Assembly: GCA_000721375.1 (NCBI GenBank)
Contig: JOGW01000008.1
Coordinates: forward strand, 1-64,000
Origin: Streptomyces sp. NRRL B-3428
GTDB lineage: Bacteria > Actinomycetota > Actinomycetes > Streptomycetales > Streptomycetaceae
Length of the DNA stretch: 64,000 bases
Direction of reading: 5' to 3'
A model generated the notes under the pieces. The model was given only the letters and a program-made list of their open reading frames with translations, searched no databases and was not told where the DNA came from. Shown one piece after another: positions 25,654-33,527 of this stretch. Both the position numbers and the translations under genes were made by a program. How positions within the stretch are numbered: the first letter of the stretch is position 1; the number at the start of each line of letters is the position of its first letter.

Positions 25654-27312
25654 TCAGTGCCCGCGGAACGCCTCCTCCAGCCACCAAGATCCGTGCTCAC
25701 GCACCACCTTGGCGTCGATCAGGAGCGGGGCGCTGCGCGGTCCGGCCACCCAGTCCCGTACCGGCTTCAGATCCGCGGCCGTCCGTACGGTCACGGCCTC
25801 GAATCCGTAGCCTCGCGCGAGCGCCGCGATGTCGGTGGGCGGGAACTCGACCGTCTCCAGAGGGAATCCGTCAGGGCCGAAGTGGTGCACCTCGGCCCCG
25901 TACGCTTCGTCGTCGTAGACCACGACCACCAGGGGAAGACCGAGCCTGCGCACGGTGTCCAGCTCGACCGCGCTCATCATCAGACCGCCGTCGCCGACCG
26001 CCGCGACGGGCAGCCGGTCGGGACGGGCGAGCGCGGCGCCGACGGCGGTGGCGAGACCGAGGCCGATGGACTGGAAGCCCTGCGTGAAGCAGAGGCCCTG
26101 CTCGTCCGGGACGGTCAGGAACATGGTCGGGTAGCCCATGAAGTTGCCCGAGTCGACGCCGATGATGCGCTCGGCGGGGAGGATCTCGTCGAGGGCGATC
26201 GTGAGCGTACGGGGGTCAATGCGCTCGCGTGTGCTGCCGTCCTCGTACGGGACGCTCCGCCAGTCGCAGCTCTCGGCGAGGGTCTGGCCCAGGTCCGAAG
26301 TGCGGTAGCCGGGGCGGGAGTCGACGGCGTCCCCGGTGGCCGACGCCAACGCCGCCTCCGCCACCGACCGCACATCCCCCTCGACCCCCAGGTGCACGGC
26401 CCGGTGCGCCCCCAGCGCCGCCGGATCGTCGTCGACCTGGACGAGGGTGCTCTCAGGACCGATGAGCCGCCCGTGCCGCGTGGTCCACATGGTGAGCGAA
26501 CAGCCCCAGGCCACCACCACATCGGCGCCCTGGATCAGTTCGGCGGCGCGCGGCGAGGAGAATCCGCCCGCGACATCGAGCGACCACGGGTTGCCGTGGA
26601 AGAGCCCGCGCGCCACGGCCGAGGTGGCGAGCAGCGCTCCGTGCCGCTCGGCGAGCGCCTCCAGCGCCGCACGGCAGCCGGGTCCGCGCGCGCCACGGCC
26701 CGCGATGAACACAGGGCGCCGCGCGGATTCCAAGACCCCCGCCAGCTCCGCCACCTCGGCGCCCGAGGGGGTGACGAGCGGGTGTGCCGGCGGCGGCGAT
26801 ACGGCGGCCAGGGTCCGTGCCGCATCCGGTACGTCCTGCTGCTGTACGTCGAGCGGCAGATTCAGGACCACCGTGCCGCGCACCTGCACCGCCAGGCGTA
26901 CGGCGACCGCGGCCTCGGCGATCGCGGTGGCCGCCGAGGTGACGCGTGCGCTGCGGGCGCCGACCGCGAGTGCCAACGCCTCCTGGTCCACATGGAAGTT
27001 GGAGCGTCGCTGCGTGGCCTCGGCCGCGACCACCACCAGCGGCGTACCGCTCTTGGCCGCTTCCCCGATGCCGGTGAGCGCATTGGTGAGCCCGCACCCC
27101 TGGTGCACGCTGACGGCCGCGACCGTACCCGACACGCGCGCATAGGCATCGGCCATGGTGGCGGCCCCGCCCTCGTGCCGTGTGGCGACGAACCGGGCCC
27201 CCGCCGCCGCCATCGCGTTGGTGACGTGGAAGTTCCCCGAACCGACCACCCCGAAGACCTGTCCGACCCCGGACGCGACCAGCGCCCGGCCGACCGCCTC
27301 GGCGACCTTCAC
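25654..27312 (-). CDS. Thiamine diphosphate-dependent enzyme (acetolactate synthase-like)
   Basis: A 552-residue ThDP enzyme with the usual three domains: PYR (1-165, catalytic Glu in TRHEGGAATMADAYAR), central domain (about 185-310) and PP domain (about 365-530) with the GDG motif GDGGLMMSAVELDT followed 28 residues later by YDDEAYGAE. It belongs to the acetolactate synthase/benzoylformate decarboxylase superfamily but is unlikely to be the biosynthetic acetolactate synthase, since it lacks that genomic setting. GTG 27312 overlaps the stop of the cyclase-family gene (GTGA), so the two are co-translated. They may handle one 2-oxo acid or aromatic breakdown route; the substrate is unknown. Confidence 0.88.
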   Translation of the reverse strand: MKVAEAVGRALVASGVGQVFGVVGSGNFHVTNAMAAAGARFVATRHEGGAATMADAYARVSGTVAAVSVHQGCGLTNALTGIGEAAKSGTPLVVVAAEATQRRSNFHVDQEALALAVGARSARVTSAATAIAEAAVAVRLAVQVRGTVVLNLPLDVQQQDVPDAARTLAAVSPPPAHPLVTPSGAEVAELAGVLESARRPVFIAGRGARGPGCRAALEALAERHGALLATSAVARGLFHGNPWSLDVAGGFSSPRAAELIQGADVVVAWGCSLTMWTTRHGRLIGPESTLVQVDDDPAALGAHRAVHLGVEGDVRSVAEAALASATGDAVDSRPGYRTSDLGQTLAESCDWRSVPYEDGSTRERIDPRTLTIALDEILPAERIIGVDSGNFMGYPTMFLTVPDEQGLCFTQGFQSIGLGLATAVGAALARPDRLPVAAVGDGGLMMSAVELDTVRRLGLPLVVVVYDDEAYGAEVHHFGPDGFPLETVEFPPTDIAALARGYGFEAVTVRTAADLKPVRDWVAGPRSAPLLIDAKVVREHGSWWLEEAFRGH

Positions 27313-28121
27313 GGAGCGCGTTCCACCAGGGCCAGCACGCGGGCCGGCGATCCGGAGCCCGACACGATGGGCAGCGGGCTCGCTATCAACACGGCGCCGG
27401 TCGGCGGGAGTTCGGCGAGCCGCTGCAGCTGCGTCAGACCGTACTTGCCGCTGCCCATCAGATAGGAGTGGCAGGGAAACTGCGGGTCGAACGCGAAGGC
27501 CTGCCCGGCGTCCGTCCCCACCGTCTCCACACCGAGCCCGATGACCGGCGACTCCTCGGCCACCCAGCGGGCGCAGTCGGCGGACAGACCCGGCGAGTGC
27601 GGGCCGCGCTCATCGGCGTTGAGGAACGGTTCCTGCTCCCCCGCCCTGCTGCTCCACCCCGTCCGTACGAGCAGCCAGCCACCCTCGGGCAGCGCGCCGT
27701 GCACGCTCTCCCAGGCCTGGATGTGCTCGACCTCGATCAGGAAGTCGGGATCCTTGGCGGCCTCGTCGGTGAAGTCGAGCACCACGGCGGGAGCGATCAG
27801 CTGCCGCACCGGCACAGAGGCGACATCGGCGAGGTCACGGCCGGTGATCCAGTGGTTGGGAGCGTCGAAGTGCGTCCCTGTGTGCTCTCCGGTGCGGAAG
27901 TTGTTCCAGTACCAGGCGGGGCCCTTGGCGTCGTACCGGCTGATCTCCTCCAGCTGGAACGGCACGGTCTGCCCGAACTCCTCGGGCAGCTGGAGGATCG
28001 GCGTGGCGGAGGACAACGGCGCGGTCAGATCCACCACTTGGACCGAACCACCTCGCAAGGCGCCCACGAGCGCGGCGAGTACGGACGAGGACCCGGGTGA
28101 CACGGACGTCGGCTCGGTCAT
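27309..28121 (-). CDS. Cyclase family protein (kynurenine formamidase-like hydrolase)
   Basis: A 270-residue metal hydrolase of the cyclase/KynB family. The signature HTGTHFDAPNHW (about residues 85-96) supplies metal ligands, and a later segment with IGLGVETVGTDAG and PCHSYLM fits the family fold. Members hydrolyse N-formylkynurenine, isatin or related amides and lactones. It is the first gene of a two-gene unit with the ThDP enzyme, overlapping it by four bases. The frame is open further upstream to 28301, but the extra 60 residues are not protein-like; ATG 28121 is preferred. Confidence 0.88.
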   Translation of the reverse strand: MTEPTSVSPGSSSVLAALVGALRGGSVQVVDLTAPLSSATPILQLPEEFGQTVPFQLEEISRYDAKGPAWYWNNFRTGEHTGTHFDAPNHWITGRDLADVASVPVRQLIAPAVVLDFTDEAAKDPDFLIEVEHIQAWESVHGALPEGGWLLVRTGWSSRAGEQEPFLNADERGPHSPGLSADCARWVAEESPVIGLGVETVGTDAGQAFAFDPQFPCHSYLMGSGKYGLTQLQRLAELPPTGAVLIASPLPIVSGSGSPARVLALVERAP

Positions 28122-28584
28122 GTCTGCATCCTGGGCCCGGCGCAATCGGGACACAAGACAGCGGCCGACCCCGAACTCGCACCGCCCCCGCCACCCGGTC
28201 AGTGGCCACCCCGACAACTCCCGGTCGCTCAACCAGCCTTTGGCGCAGGGGTGTTGTCCCCTTGACGAGGAGATTCCGCCGCAGTCTAATCTGCTGATCA
28301 CTTTGGGGAGGCCGTGCGTGGGAGAGCCGCAGTTCGCCGTTCCGACATGGCAGGGCTTCCCTCTGTTCGCGCGTGCCGCCGCAAGGGTGCGAGCACCGCG
28401 CCGGCCCGCAGGGGCCGTTGTGCGATCGGGATCCCGCGCAACGCCGTCGACACCCGCCGCCTCGCGAAAGCGACAGAAACGGCACCTCGTTCCGTCCTGA
28501 CCAGCACGTATCGATCATGAGGCCGGGACGCGCCATGCCGCCCCGATCCGTCAGAGATATCGCCCTGTCGAGAAGGAGCCAGAG
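28122..28584 (+). other. Intergenic region with promoter and possible small ORF before the subtilase
   Basis: About 460 bases. TTGACG (about 28262) and TCTAAT or TAATCT (about 28285-28292) form a plus-strand promoter with 17 or 19 bases spacing. Its transcript would begin about 290 bases before the subtilase. GGGGAGG precedes GTG 28314, which opens a 68-codon Arg/Ala-rich frame ending at 28520; this may be a small gene or chance. GAGAAGGAG is the ribosome site for the subtilase. No operator was recognised. Confidence 0.35.
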
Positions 28585-31110
28585 ATGAGCAAGAGATCCA
28601 CGAGCCGGCGACAGTTCGTACGGCACCTGGGAACCGCCCTTGCCGCCGGAGCGGGCATCGCGTTTCTGCCGGCCGGATTCGCCTCGGCATCGTCCAGAAC
28701 CGGCCCGACATCAGCCTCCGGCCGAACGGGCAGCGGGCCGGCCTACCCAGGAGGCTGCGCGCAGTGCTCGTACCCGGGCGACCCCGGATTTGTCGCCAAG
28801 AGCCCGGGGGAACTGGATGCCGCCAGAGCCAGTTGGGAGACGCCGGAATACGGCTATTACACCGGCCACAATCCGGCCACTCCTGGTACGGACATCAATT
28901 CCCCATGGCAGCTCGTCGCGGTGAACGCGTCCACCGCCTACGCCCTGGGGTACTGCGGACGCGGCGTCGCGCTGGGCATGATGGATTCGGGCTACAGGGT
29001 GACGCACGAAGCATTTCAGACCGGGCGAATAATACCGGTGAGAGCGGAAGGTTTCTACGGAACATCCGGCTTCGGGTATCGGAACACGGCAACCCCGGCG
29101 AACCCCTTCACCGCAGGTGACAAGTTCACGGTGGCCGGCGATCAGGCGAGAACCAGTGACTACGGGCACGGAACCGGAATGCTCGGGGTCACCTCCGGCC
29201 TGCGCGACGGCAAAGAGCAGCACGGCATCGCCTTCGGATCGACCATATACGTTGCCCAGACCGGCGGTTCCGATACCCAGTCCCACGGCCCTTTCCACGA
29301 TTACGTGTACTGGCATACAGCGAACAAGGCCCTGGTCGACGCAGGCGCCCAGGTCATCAACAGCAGTTGGGGCTCTTACGTCCAGACCCTCGACAGAACC
29401 CGCTTCGACGGTTTGGGGAACGACCTCGGGGCCGGCGGCAACCTTGCCAACGCCTACCAACTGCCCGGCAAAGACAGCGTCAGTGCCACGGCAATGGCGA
29501 CGATGATACCCAACGAGGAACTGAAGGATCTGGAGTACCAGTACTTCTTCTTCAAGAAGAGCTATTCGGAAGGCGGCATTCAGCACAACCCGAACTATCC
29601 CGGGCTTTCCTTCATGGACGCCATCTGGCACGCCATCAAGGACAGCGGCACCGTCAACGTGAGGTCGTCGGGCAACAACGACTGGAGCAACCCCTACTTC
29701 CGTCCGGCGTATCCCTTTTTCAACCCCATGGCGGAAAAGCAGTGGGTCGCCGTGGGCGGGGTGCAACCGCCCACGGCGACCAACCCCGAATACACAAAGC
29801 AGTTCGGGTACAACGAGGCGGGACTCGCCAAATGGTGGACCGTGTCCACCCCTTCCAACAGTGTTCGGACCACGAACAGCGGCGGTGACACCAACTACTC
29901 GAACTCGAACGGCACATCGCCGGCCACCCCCGTTGCCACAGCAGTGATGGGGGTGTTGCTCTCCCGCTATCCGAACATGGACGCCAAGCAGGTGCGCGAG
30001 GTGATGTACACCACGGCGAACAACAAGATGTCCGACGGCGTGACATTCCTCGGCACGGGGCAGACCTCCCCCTCCGGGAAATCCATAGCCTGGACCGCAC
30101 CCGACGGAGTTCCCGACGAACGCTGGGGTTGGGGGATTCCCGATCTGGCGAAGGGCATGTACGGCCCCGGCCAGCTCCTGGGCCCCATGACCTACACCAT
30201 GGACGAAGCCCCCTTGGACGTCTGGTCGAACGACATCGGCCAGGTCGCGATCAAGGCAAGGGAAAAGGAAGATCTTCAGTGGCTGGCGCACTACAAGGAG
30301 CAAGGCATCGCCTACGCCGGTGAGTTCAGCCCCAACGTACTCAACCCGGACGGCACGCTCGACGAACAGGCCTTCATGCTGCAGGGCCTTCTGGCTGATC
30401 CTCATGTCCAGGCCATCACCGACGGTCGGCCCGAGAGGTACGACAAGATCGCCTATGCGGACGCCGTCAGGTGGCGCAAGGAATGGATGGACGCGCGCGC
30501 GGCCTACATTCAGAACCACATCGACGACGACCTCTACACGGCTTCTCTGACCAAGCGGGGCACCGGGACACTGTTCATGGCGGGCAACGCCTCCTACGAG
30601 GGTGGCACGACGGTTGCGGGCGGGAAGCTCTCGATCACCGGCTCGCACGCAAGCTCGATCGACGTCAAGGGCGGCACGCTCGGTGGCAGCGGTTCCGTGG
30701 CCGGTGGCATCGACGTCCACAGAGGCGTCCTGCAACCCGGTGTGTCGCCCCAGGAAGCGGCATCCGCGCTGTCCGTCACCCTCACCGAGATCGCACCTGG
30801 CAACGTCCTGAACGTCGGCGGCGACGTGACCTTCAGCAGTGCGGGGCGCCTCGCGATCACCATCCGCGGCGACCACGACTACACGGGTGTGCGGGCCACA
30901 GGCGACCTGGTGCTGCGCGGCGAACTCACCCTGGACGTCCGTGCATCCCTCACCCCGGGCACGGTTCTGACGATCATGAGCGGCGACTCGATCCGGGGCA
31001 CCTTCCGGTCCCTGCCGGAACGGCGGATCCTCAACGCGGGCCGCCACATGTTCAGGGTGTCCTACCGGAACGGCGCGGTGACACTGACCGTGGTACGAGC
31101 GGCGTCATAG
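28585..31110 (+). CDS. Tat-exported subtilisin-family protease with autotransporter-like C-terminus
   Basis: An 841-residue protein. A Tat signal (TSRRQFVRHLGTALAAG, cleavage near residue 35) leads to a subtilase domain (about 100-520) with catalytic Asp in GMMDSGYRVTHEAF, His in YGHGTGMLGV and Ser in NGTSPATPVATAVMGVLLSRYP. A helical linker follows (about 550-650). The last 190 residues (SLTKRGTGTLFMAGNASYEGGTTVAGGKLSITG, then SIDVKGGTLGGSGSVAGGIDVHRGVLQPG) match the beta-helical passenger-associated strand repeats of Gram-negative autotransporter serine proteases, but no beta-barrel follows. The gene uses more A/T-ending codons than its neighbours (e.g. around 28985-29045 and 29490-29640), which fits acquisition by transfer. 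Substrate is unknown. Confidence 0.9.
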   Translation: MSKRSTSRRQFVRHLGTALAAGAGIAFLPAGFASASSRTGPTSASGRTGSGPAYPGGCAQCSYPGDPGFVAKSPGELDAARASWETPEYGYYTGHNPATPGTDINSPWQLVAVNASTAYALGYCGRGVALGMMDSGYRVTHEAFQTGRIIPVRAEGFYGTSGFGYRNTATPANPFTAGDKFTVAGDQARTSDYGHGTGMLGVTSGLRDGKEQHGIAFGSTIYVAQTGGSDTQSHGPFHDYVYWHTANKALVDAGAQVINSSWGSYVQTLDRTRFDGLGNDLGAGGNLANAYQLPGKDSVSATAMATMIPNEELKDLEYQYFFFKKSYSEGGIQHNPNYPGLSFMDAIWHAIKDSGTVNVRSSGNNDWSNPYFRPAYPFFNPMAEKQWVAVGGVQPPTATNPEYTKQFGYNEAGLAKWWTVSTPSNSVRTTNSGGDTNYSNSNGTSPATPVATAVMGVLLSRYPNMDAKQVREVMYTTANNKMSDGVTFLGTGQTSPSGKSIAWTAPDGVPDERWGWGIPDLAKGMYGPGQLLGPMTYTMDEAPLDVWSNDIGQVAIKAREKEDLQWLAHYKEQGIAYAGEFSPNVLNPDGTLDEQAFMLQGLLADPHVQAITDGRPERYDKIAYADAVRWRKEWMDARAAYIQNHIDDDLYTASLTKRGTGTLFMAGNASYEGGTTVAGGKLSITGSHASSIDVKGGTLGGSGSVAGGIDVHRGVLQPGVSPQEAASALSVTLTEIAPGNVLNVGGDVTFSSAGRLAITIRGDHDYTGVRATGDLVLRGELTLDVRASLTPGTVLTIMSGDSIRGTFRSLPERRILNAGRHMFRVSYRNGAVTLTVVRAAS

Positions 31111-31150
31111 CCTCGTAGCAGCCGTGCAGCGGGCGTCAGTTGGCTGTTTC

Positions 31151-31188
31151 CCTTCGTGCGAAGGTCTCCCCTTTCCTTCGCACGAAGG
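31151..31188. repeat. Nested palindrome pair CCTTCG-NN-CGAAGG
   Basis: CCTTCGTGCGAAGG (31151-31164) and CCTTCGCACGAAGG (31175-31188) are each self-complementary apart from two central bases and are also exact inverted repeats of one another across a 10-base spacer; CTTCCTTCGCG follows. They can form two small hairpins or one large one. It may terminate the subtilase transcript, or be a paired protein-binding site. Confidence 0.65.
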
Positions 31189-31221
31189 CTTCCTTCGCGC
31201 CAGCTCGGAACAGGGGCAAGC

Positions 31222-31248
31222 AAAAAGGGCCATCCGAAGATGACCCTT
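31222..31248 (-). terminator. Intrinsic terminator of tRNA-Pro, UUCG tetraloop
   Basis: On the minus strand AAGGGTCATC pairs with GATGGCCCTT (one G-U) around a TTCG tetraloop and is followed by a run of five T. It lies about 40 bases after the tRNA 3' end and is a textbook rho-independent terminator. Confidence 0.85.
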
Positions 31249-31286
31249 GAATTGCGGTAACCACATACAGCAACCGACATGAAATG

Positions 31287-31360
<74 letters not shown>

Positions 31361-31456
31361 TTGAGCGGGGCTTGCCCTGCTCACGAGAAAGAACAATACC
31401 TCACCCCGGACCTGCGATGTTGCGCCCACCCCGGTCGACGCGGGGACAATCGAGGG

Positions 31457-31975
31457 GTGAGTGAACAGACCCCGCAGCCCGACGGCGAGCGCGACCGTGA
31501 CATCGAGGGCCGGGCCCGTAACGCCCGGCCACGCGACGGCCTCGGCCGCCCGCTGCCCTACGGCGCCGAAGGCGTGGAGCGGCAGCCGGAAGGGGTCGTG
31601 CGCACCCCGCGCCAGACCCTCGCCGAGGCGCAGGCGCTGCTCGACTCCGGGAAGCCCTTCCACGCGCATGAGGTCTTCGAGGACGCCTGGAAGTCCGGGC
31701 CCGAGAGCGAACGGCGGCTGTGGCGCGGGCTCGCCCAGCTCGCGGTGGGTCTGACCCATGCCGCACGCGGCAACGTACTGGGCGGCGCCCGGCTGCTGCG
31801 CCGCGGCACGCTCGGCCTGGCGGACCCGCCGTACGGGATCGACGGGCCCGGACTCATCGCCTGGGCCGAGGAGTTGGCGCACCGGATCGAGAGCACCGCG
31901 GAGCCGGTGGACGCCGCCCGCGAGGCACCCGCCCTGAGCCCCCGGCCGGGGTCGGACACCCGTACGGCAGACTGA
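31457..31975 (+). CDS. DUF309 family protein
   Basis: A 172-residue protein. Residues 60-150 or so form the DUF309 helical domain (ALLDSGKPFHAHEVFEDAWKSG, RLWRGLAQLAVGLTHAARGN), recognisable by the F-H-x-H-E-x-x-E-x-x-W pattern. The biochemical function is unknown. The N-terminal 50 residues are charged and variable. GACAAT lies about seven bases before GTG 31457, so the message is probably leaderless. It is four bases upstream of cobF and likely co-transcribed with it. Confidence 0.88.
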   Translation: MSEQTPQPDGERDRDIEGRARNARPRDGLGRPLPYGAEGVERQPEGVVRTPRQTLAEAQALLDSGKPFHAHEVFEDAWKSGPESERRLWRGLAQLAVGLTHAARGNVLGGARLLRRGTLGLADPPYGIDGPGLIAWAEELAHRIESTAEPVDAAREAPALSPRPGSDTRTAD

Positions 31976-31979
31976 CCGC

Positions 31980-32744
31980 GTGCGAACCATCCATGTCATA
32001 GGCATCGGCGCGGGCGACCCCGACCATCTGACCCTGCAGGCCGTGAAGGCGATGCGGACGACGGACGTCTTCTTCCTGCTCGACAAGGGGGAGACGAAGG
32101 CGGATCTCACGGATCTGCGGCGCGCGATGCTCGAAGAGCATCTGCCGCCGGGTTCGTACCGAGTCGTCGAGGCCCGCGATCCCGACCGTGACCGGCGGGC
32201 GAGCGGCGGTGCCTACGCGCCGGCGGTGGACGACTGGCGCAGCCGGCGAGCCGAGATCTACGAGCGGCTGATCACCGATGAGCTCGGCCCGGATGAGACC
32301 GGCGCGTTCCTGGTCTGGGGCGACCCTTCGCTGTACGACAGCACGCTGGGGATCCTTGAGGAGATCCTCGACGCCGGGCGTACGGCGTTCGCGTACGACG
32401 TCGTTCCCGGGATCAGCAGTGTCTCGACCCTCGTCGCCAAGCACCGCACAAGCCTGAACCGGGTGGCGCGCCCGGTGCAGATCACCACCGGGCGGCGGCT
32501 CGCCGAAGGCTTCCCCGAAGGCGTGGACGATGTCGTGGTGATGCTCGACGCGCACCAGTCCTTCCGCGCGTACGCGCAGGAGGATCTGGAGATCTTCTGG
32601 GGCGCCTACCTCGGCACACCGGACGAGCTGCTCGTCTCCGGGCCGATCGCCGAGGCGGTGCCGCGGATCGAGGAGTTGCGGGCCGAGGCCCGTGAGCGCA
32701 AGGGCTGGATCATGGACACGTATCTGCTGCGCCGACGGACCTGA
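31980..32744 (+). CDS. cobF: Precorrin-6A synthase (deacetylating)
   Basis: A 254-residue SAM-dependent methyltransferase of the tetrapyrrole methylase family. The N-terminal IHVIGIGAGDPDHLTLQAVKAM and the VWGDPSLYDSTLGILEEI loop are family motifs. Overall similarity is to CobF, which methylates C-1 of precorrin-5 and removes the acetyl group in the aerobic cobalamin pathway. The 3' end overlaps the 3' end of cobK on the opposite strand by 35 bases (32710-32744). Other cobalamin genes are not in the window, and no cobalamin riboswitch was seen upstream. Confidence 0.93.
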   Translation: MRTIHVIGIGAGDPDHLTLQAVKAMRTTDVFFLLDKGETKADLTDLRRAMLEEHLPPGSYRVVEARDPDRDRRASGGAYAPAVDDWRSRRAEIYERLITDELGPDETGAFLVWGDPSLYDSTLGILEEILDAGRTAFAYDVVPGISSVSTLVAKHRTSLNRVARPVQITTGRRLAEGFPEGVDDVVVMLDAHQSFRAYAQEDLEIFWGAYLGTPDELLVSGPIAEAVPRIEELRAEARERKGWIMDTYLLRRRT

Positions 32745-33468
32745 GCCACGTCAGGGCGCCTTCGACGTCGGGTACGCAGGTCACACCCGCCGGCGCGGGC
32801 GGCCGGCGCACCACCACCACGGGAATCCCGAGCTCCCTGGCCGCGACCAGCTTCGCCGCGGTCGCCTCACCGCCGCTGTCCTTGGTCACGAGGACGTCGA
32901 TACGGTGCGTGCGCAGCAGCTCCGTCTCGCCCGTCACCGTGAACGGACCGCGTGCGAGCAGCACTTCGGTCCGGCGGGGCATGGGCGGCTCGGGGGGATC
33001 GACGGAGCGTACGAGAAAGTACAGATCGAGCCCGGCGAAGGCGGCGAGGCCGAGCCGGCCGGTGGTCAGGAAGACGCGCTGCCCCAACTGCGGCAGCAGA
33101 CCGCCCGCTTCGGGCAGCGAACCGACGTCATGCCATACGTCACCGGGGCCGGCGCTCCAGCCCGGGCGCCGCAATGCCACCAGTGGCACTCCCGAGCCGG
33201 CCGCCGCCTGCGCCGCGTGCTCGCTCATCACCGATGCGAAGGGGTGCGTCGCATCGACGACCGCGTCCACGCGCTCCTCGCGCAGCCATGCTCCGAGCCC
33301 GGCCGCTCCGCCGAAGCCTCCGACCCGCACCTCGCCCGCGAGACGCGCGGGCGTCGTCACACGCCCGGCGAGCGAGGTCGTCACCCGGAGATCCGGCCAG
33401 GCCGCGAGGGCGGTGGCGAGGGCGCGGGCCTCGGTGGTGCCGCCGAGGATCAGCACATGCCTTCTCAT
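32710..33468 (-). CDS. cobK: Precorrin-6A reductase
   Basis: A 252-residue NADPH-dependent reductase. LILGGTTEARALATAL (residues 6-21) is the nucleotide-binding segment, and VVDATHPFASVMSEHAAQAA (about 68-87) and VLVTKDSGGEATAAKLVAARELGIPVVVVRRPP (about 190-222) are CobK signatures. It reduces precorrin-6A to precorrin-6B, the step right after the CobF reaction, yet it is encoded convergently and overlaps cobF tail to tail by 35 bases. The arrangement means full-length transcripts of either gene are antisense to the end of the other. Confidence 0.95.
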   Translation of the reverse strand: MRRHVLILGGTTEARALATALAAWPDLRVTTSLAGRVTTPARLAGEVRVGGFGGAAGLGAWLREERVDAVVDATHPFASVMSEHAAQAAAGSGVPLVALRRPGWSAGPGDVWHDVGSLPEAGGLLPQLGQRVFLTTGRLGLAAFAGLDLYFLVRSVDPPEPPMPRRTEVLLARGPFTVTGETELLRTHRIDVLVTKDSGGEATAAKLVAARELGIPVVVVRRPPAPAGVTCVPDVEGALTWLRSVGAADTCP

Positions 33469-33527
33469 CTCGGCGAGCAGTCAATCACGGCCCGCCGGAG
33501 ACGGATCCCCGGCGGACCGCCTCCTGA

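Noticed and set aside
25657..27465. About 602-codon plus-strand frame opposite the ThDP enzyme
   Set aside because: Composition is Arg/Gly/Asp-rich without motifs; the ThDP motifs on the minus strand are decisive.
28711..31047. Long open frame (about 780 codons) antisense to the subtilase gene
   Set aside because: It lies wholly inside the subtilase gene, shows no recognisable motif and has the Val/Gly/Arg-rich composition of a high-GC shadow frame.
31361..31979. Cobalamin riboswitch near cobF
   Set aside because: There is no room and no B12-box-like sequence before the DUF309-cobF unit, which appears leaderless.
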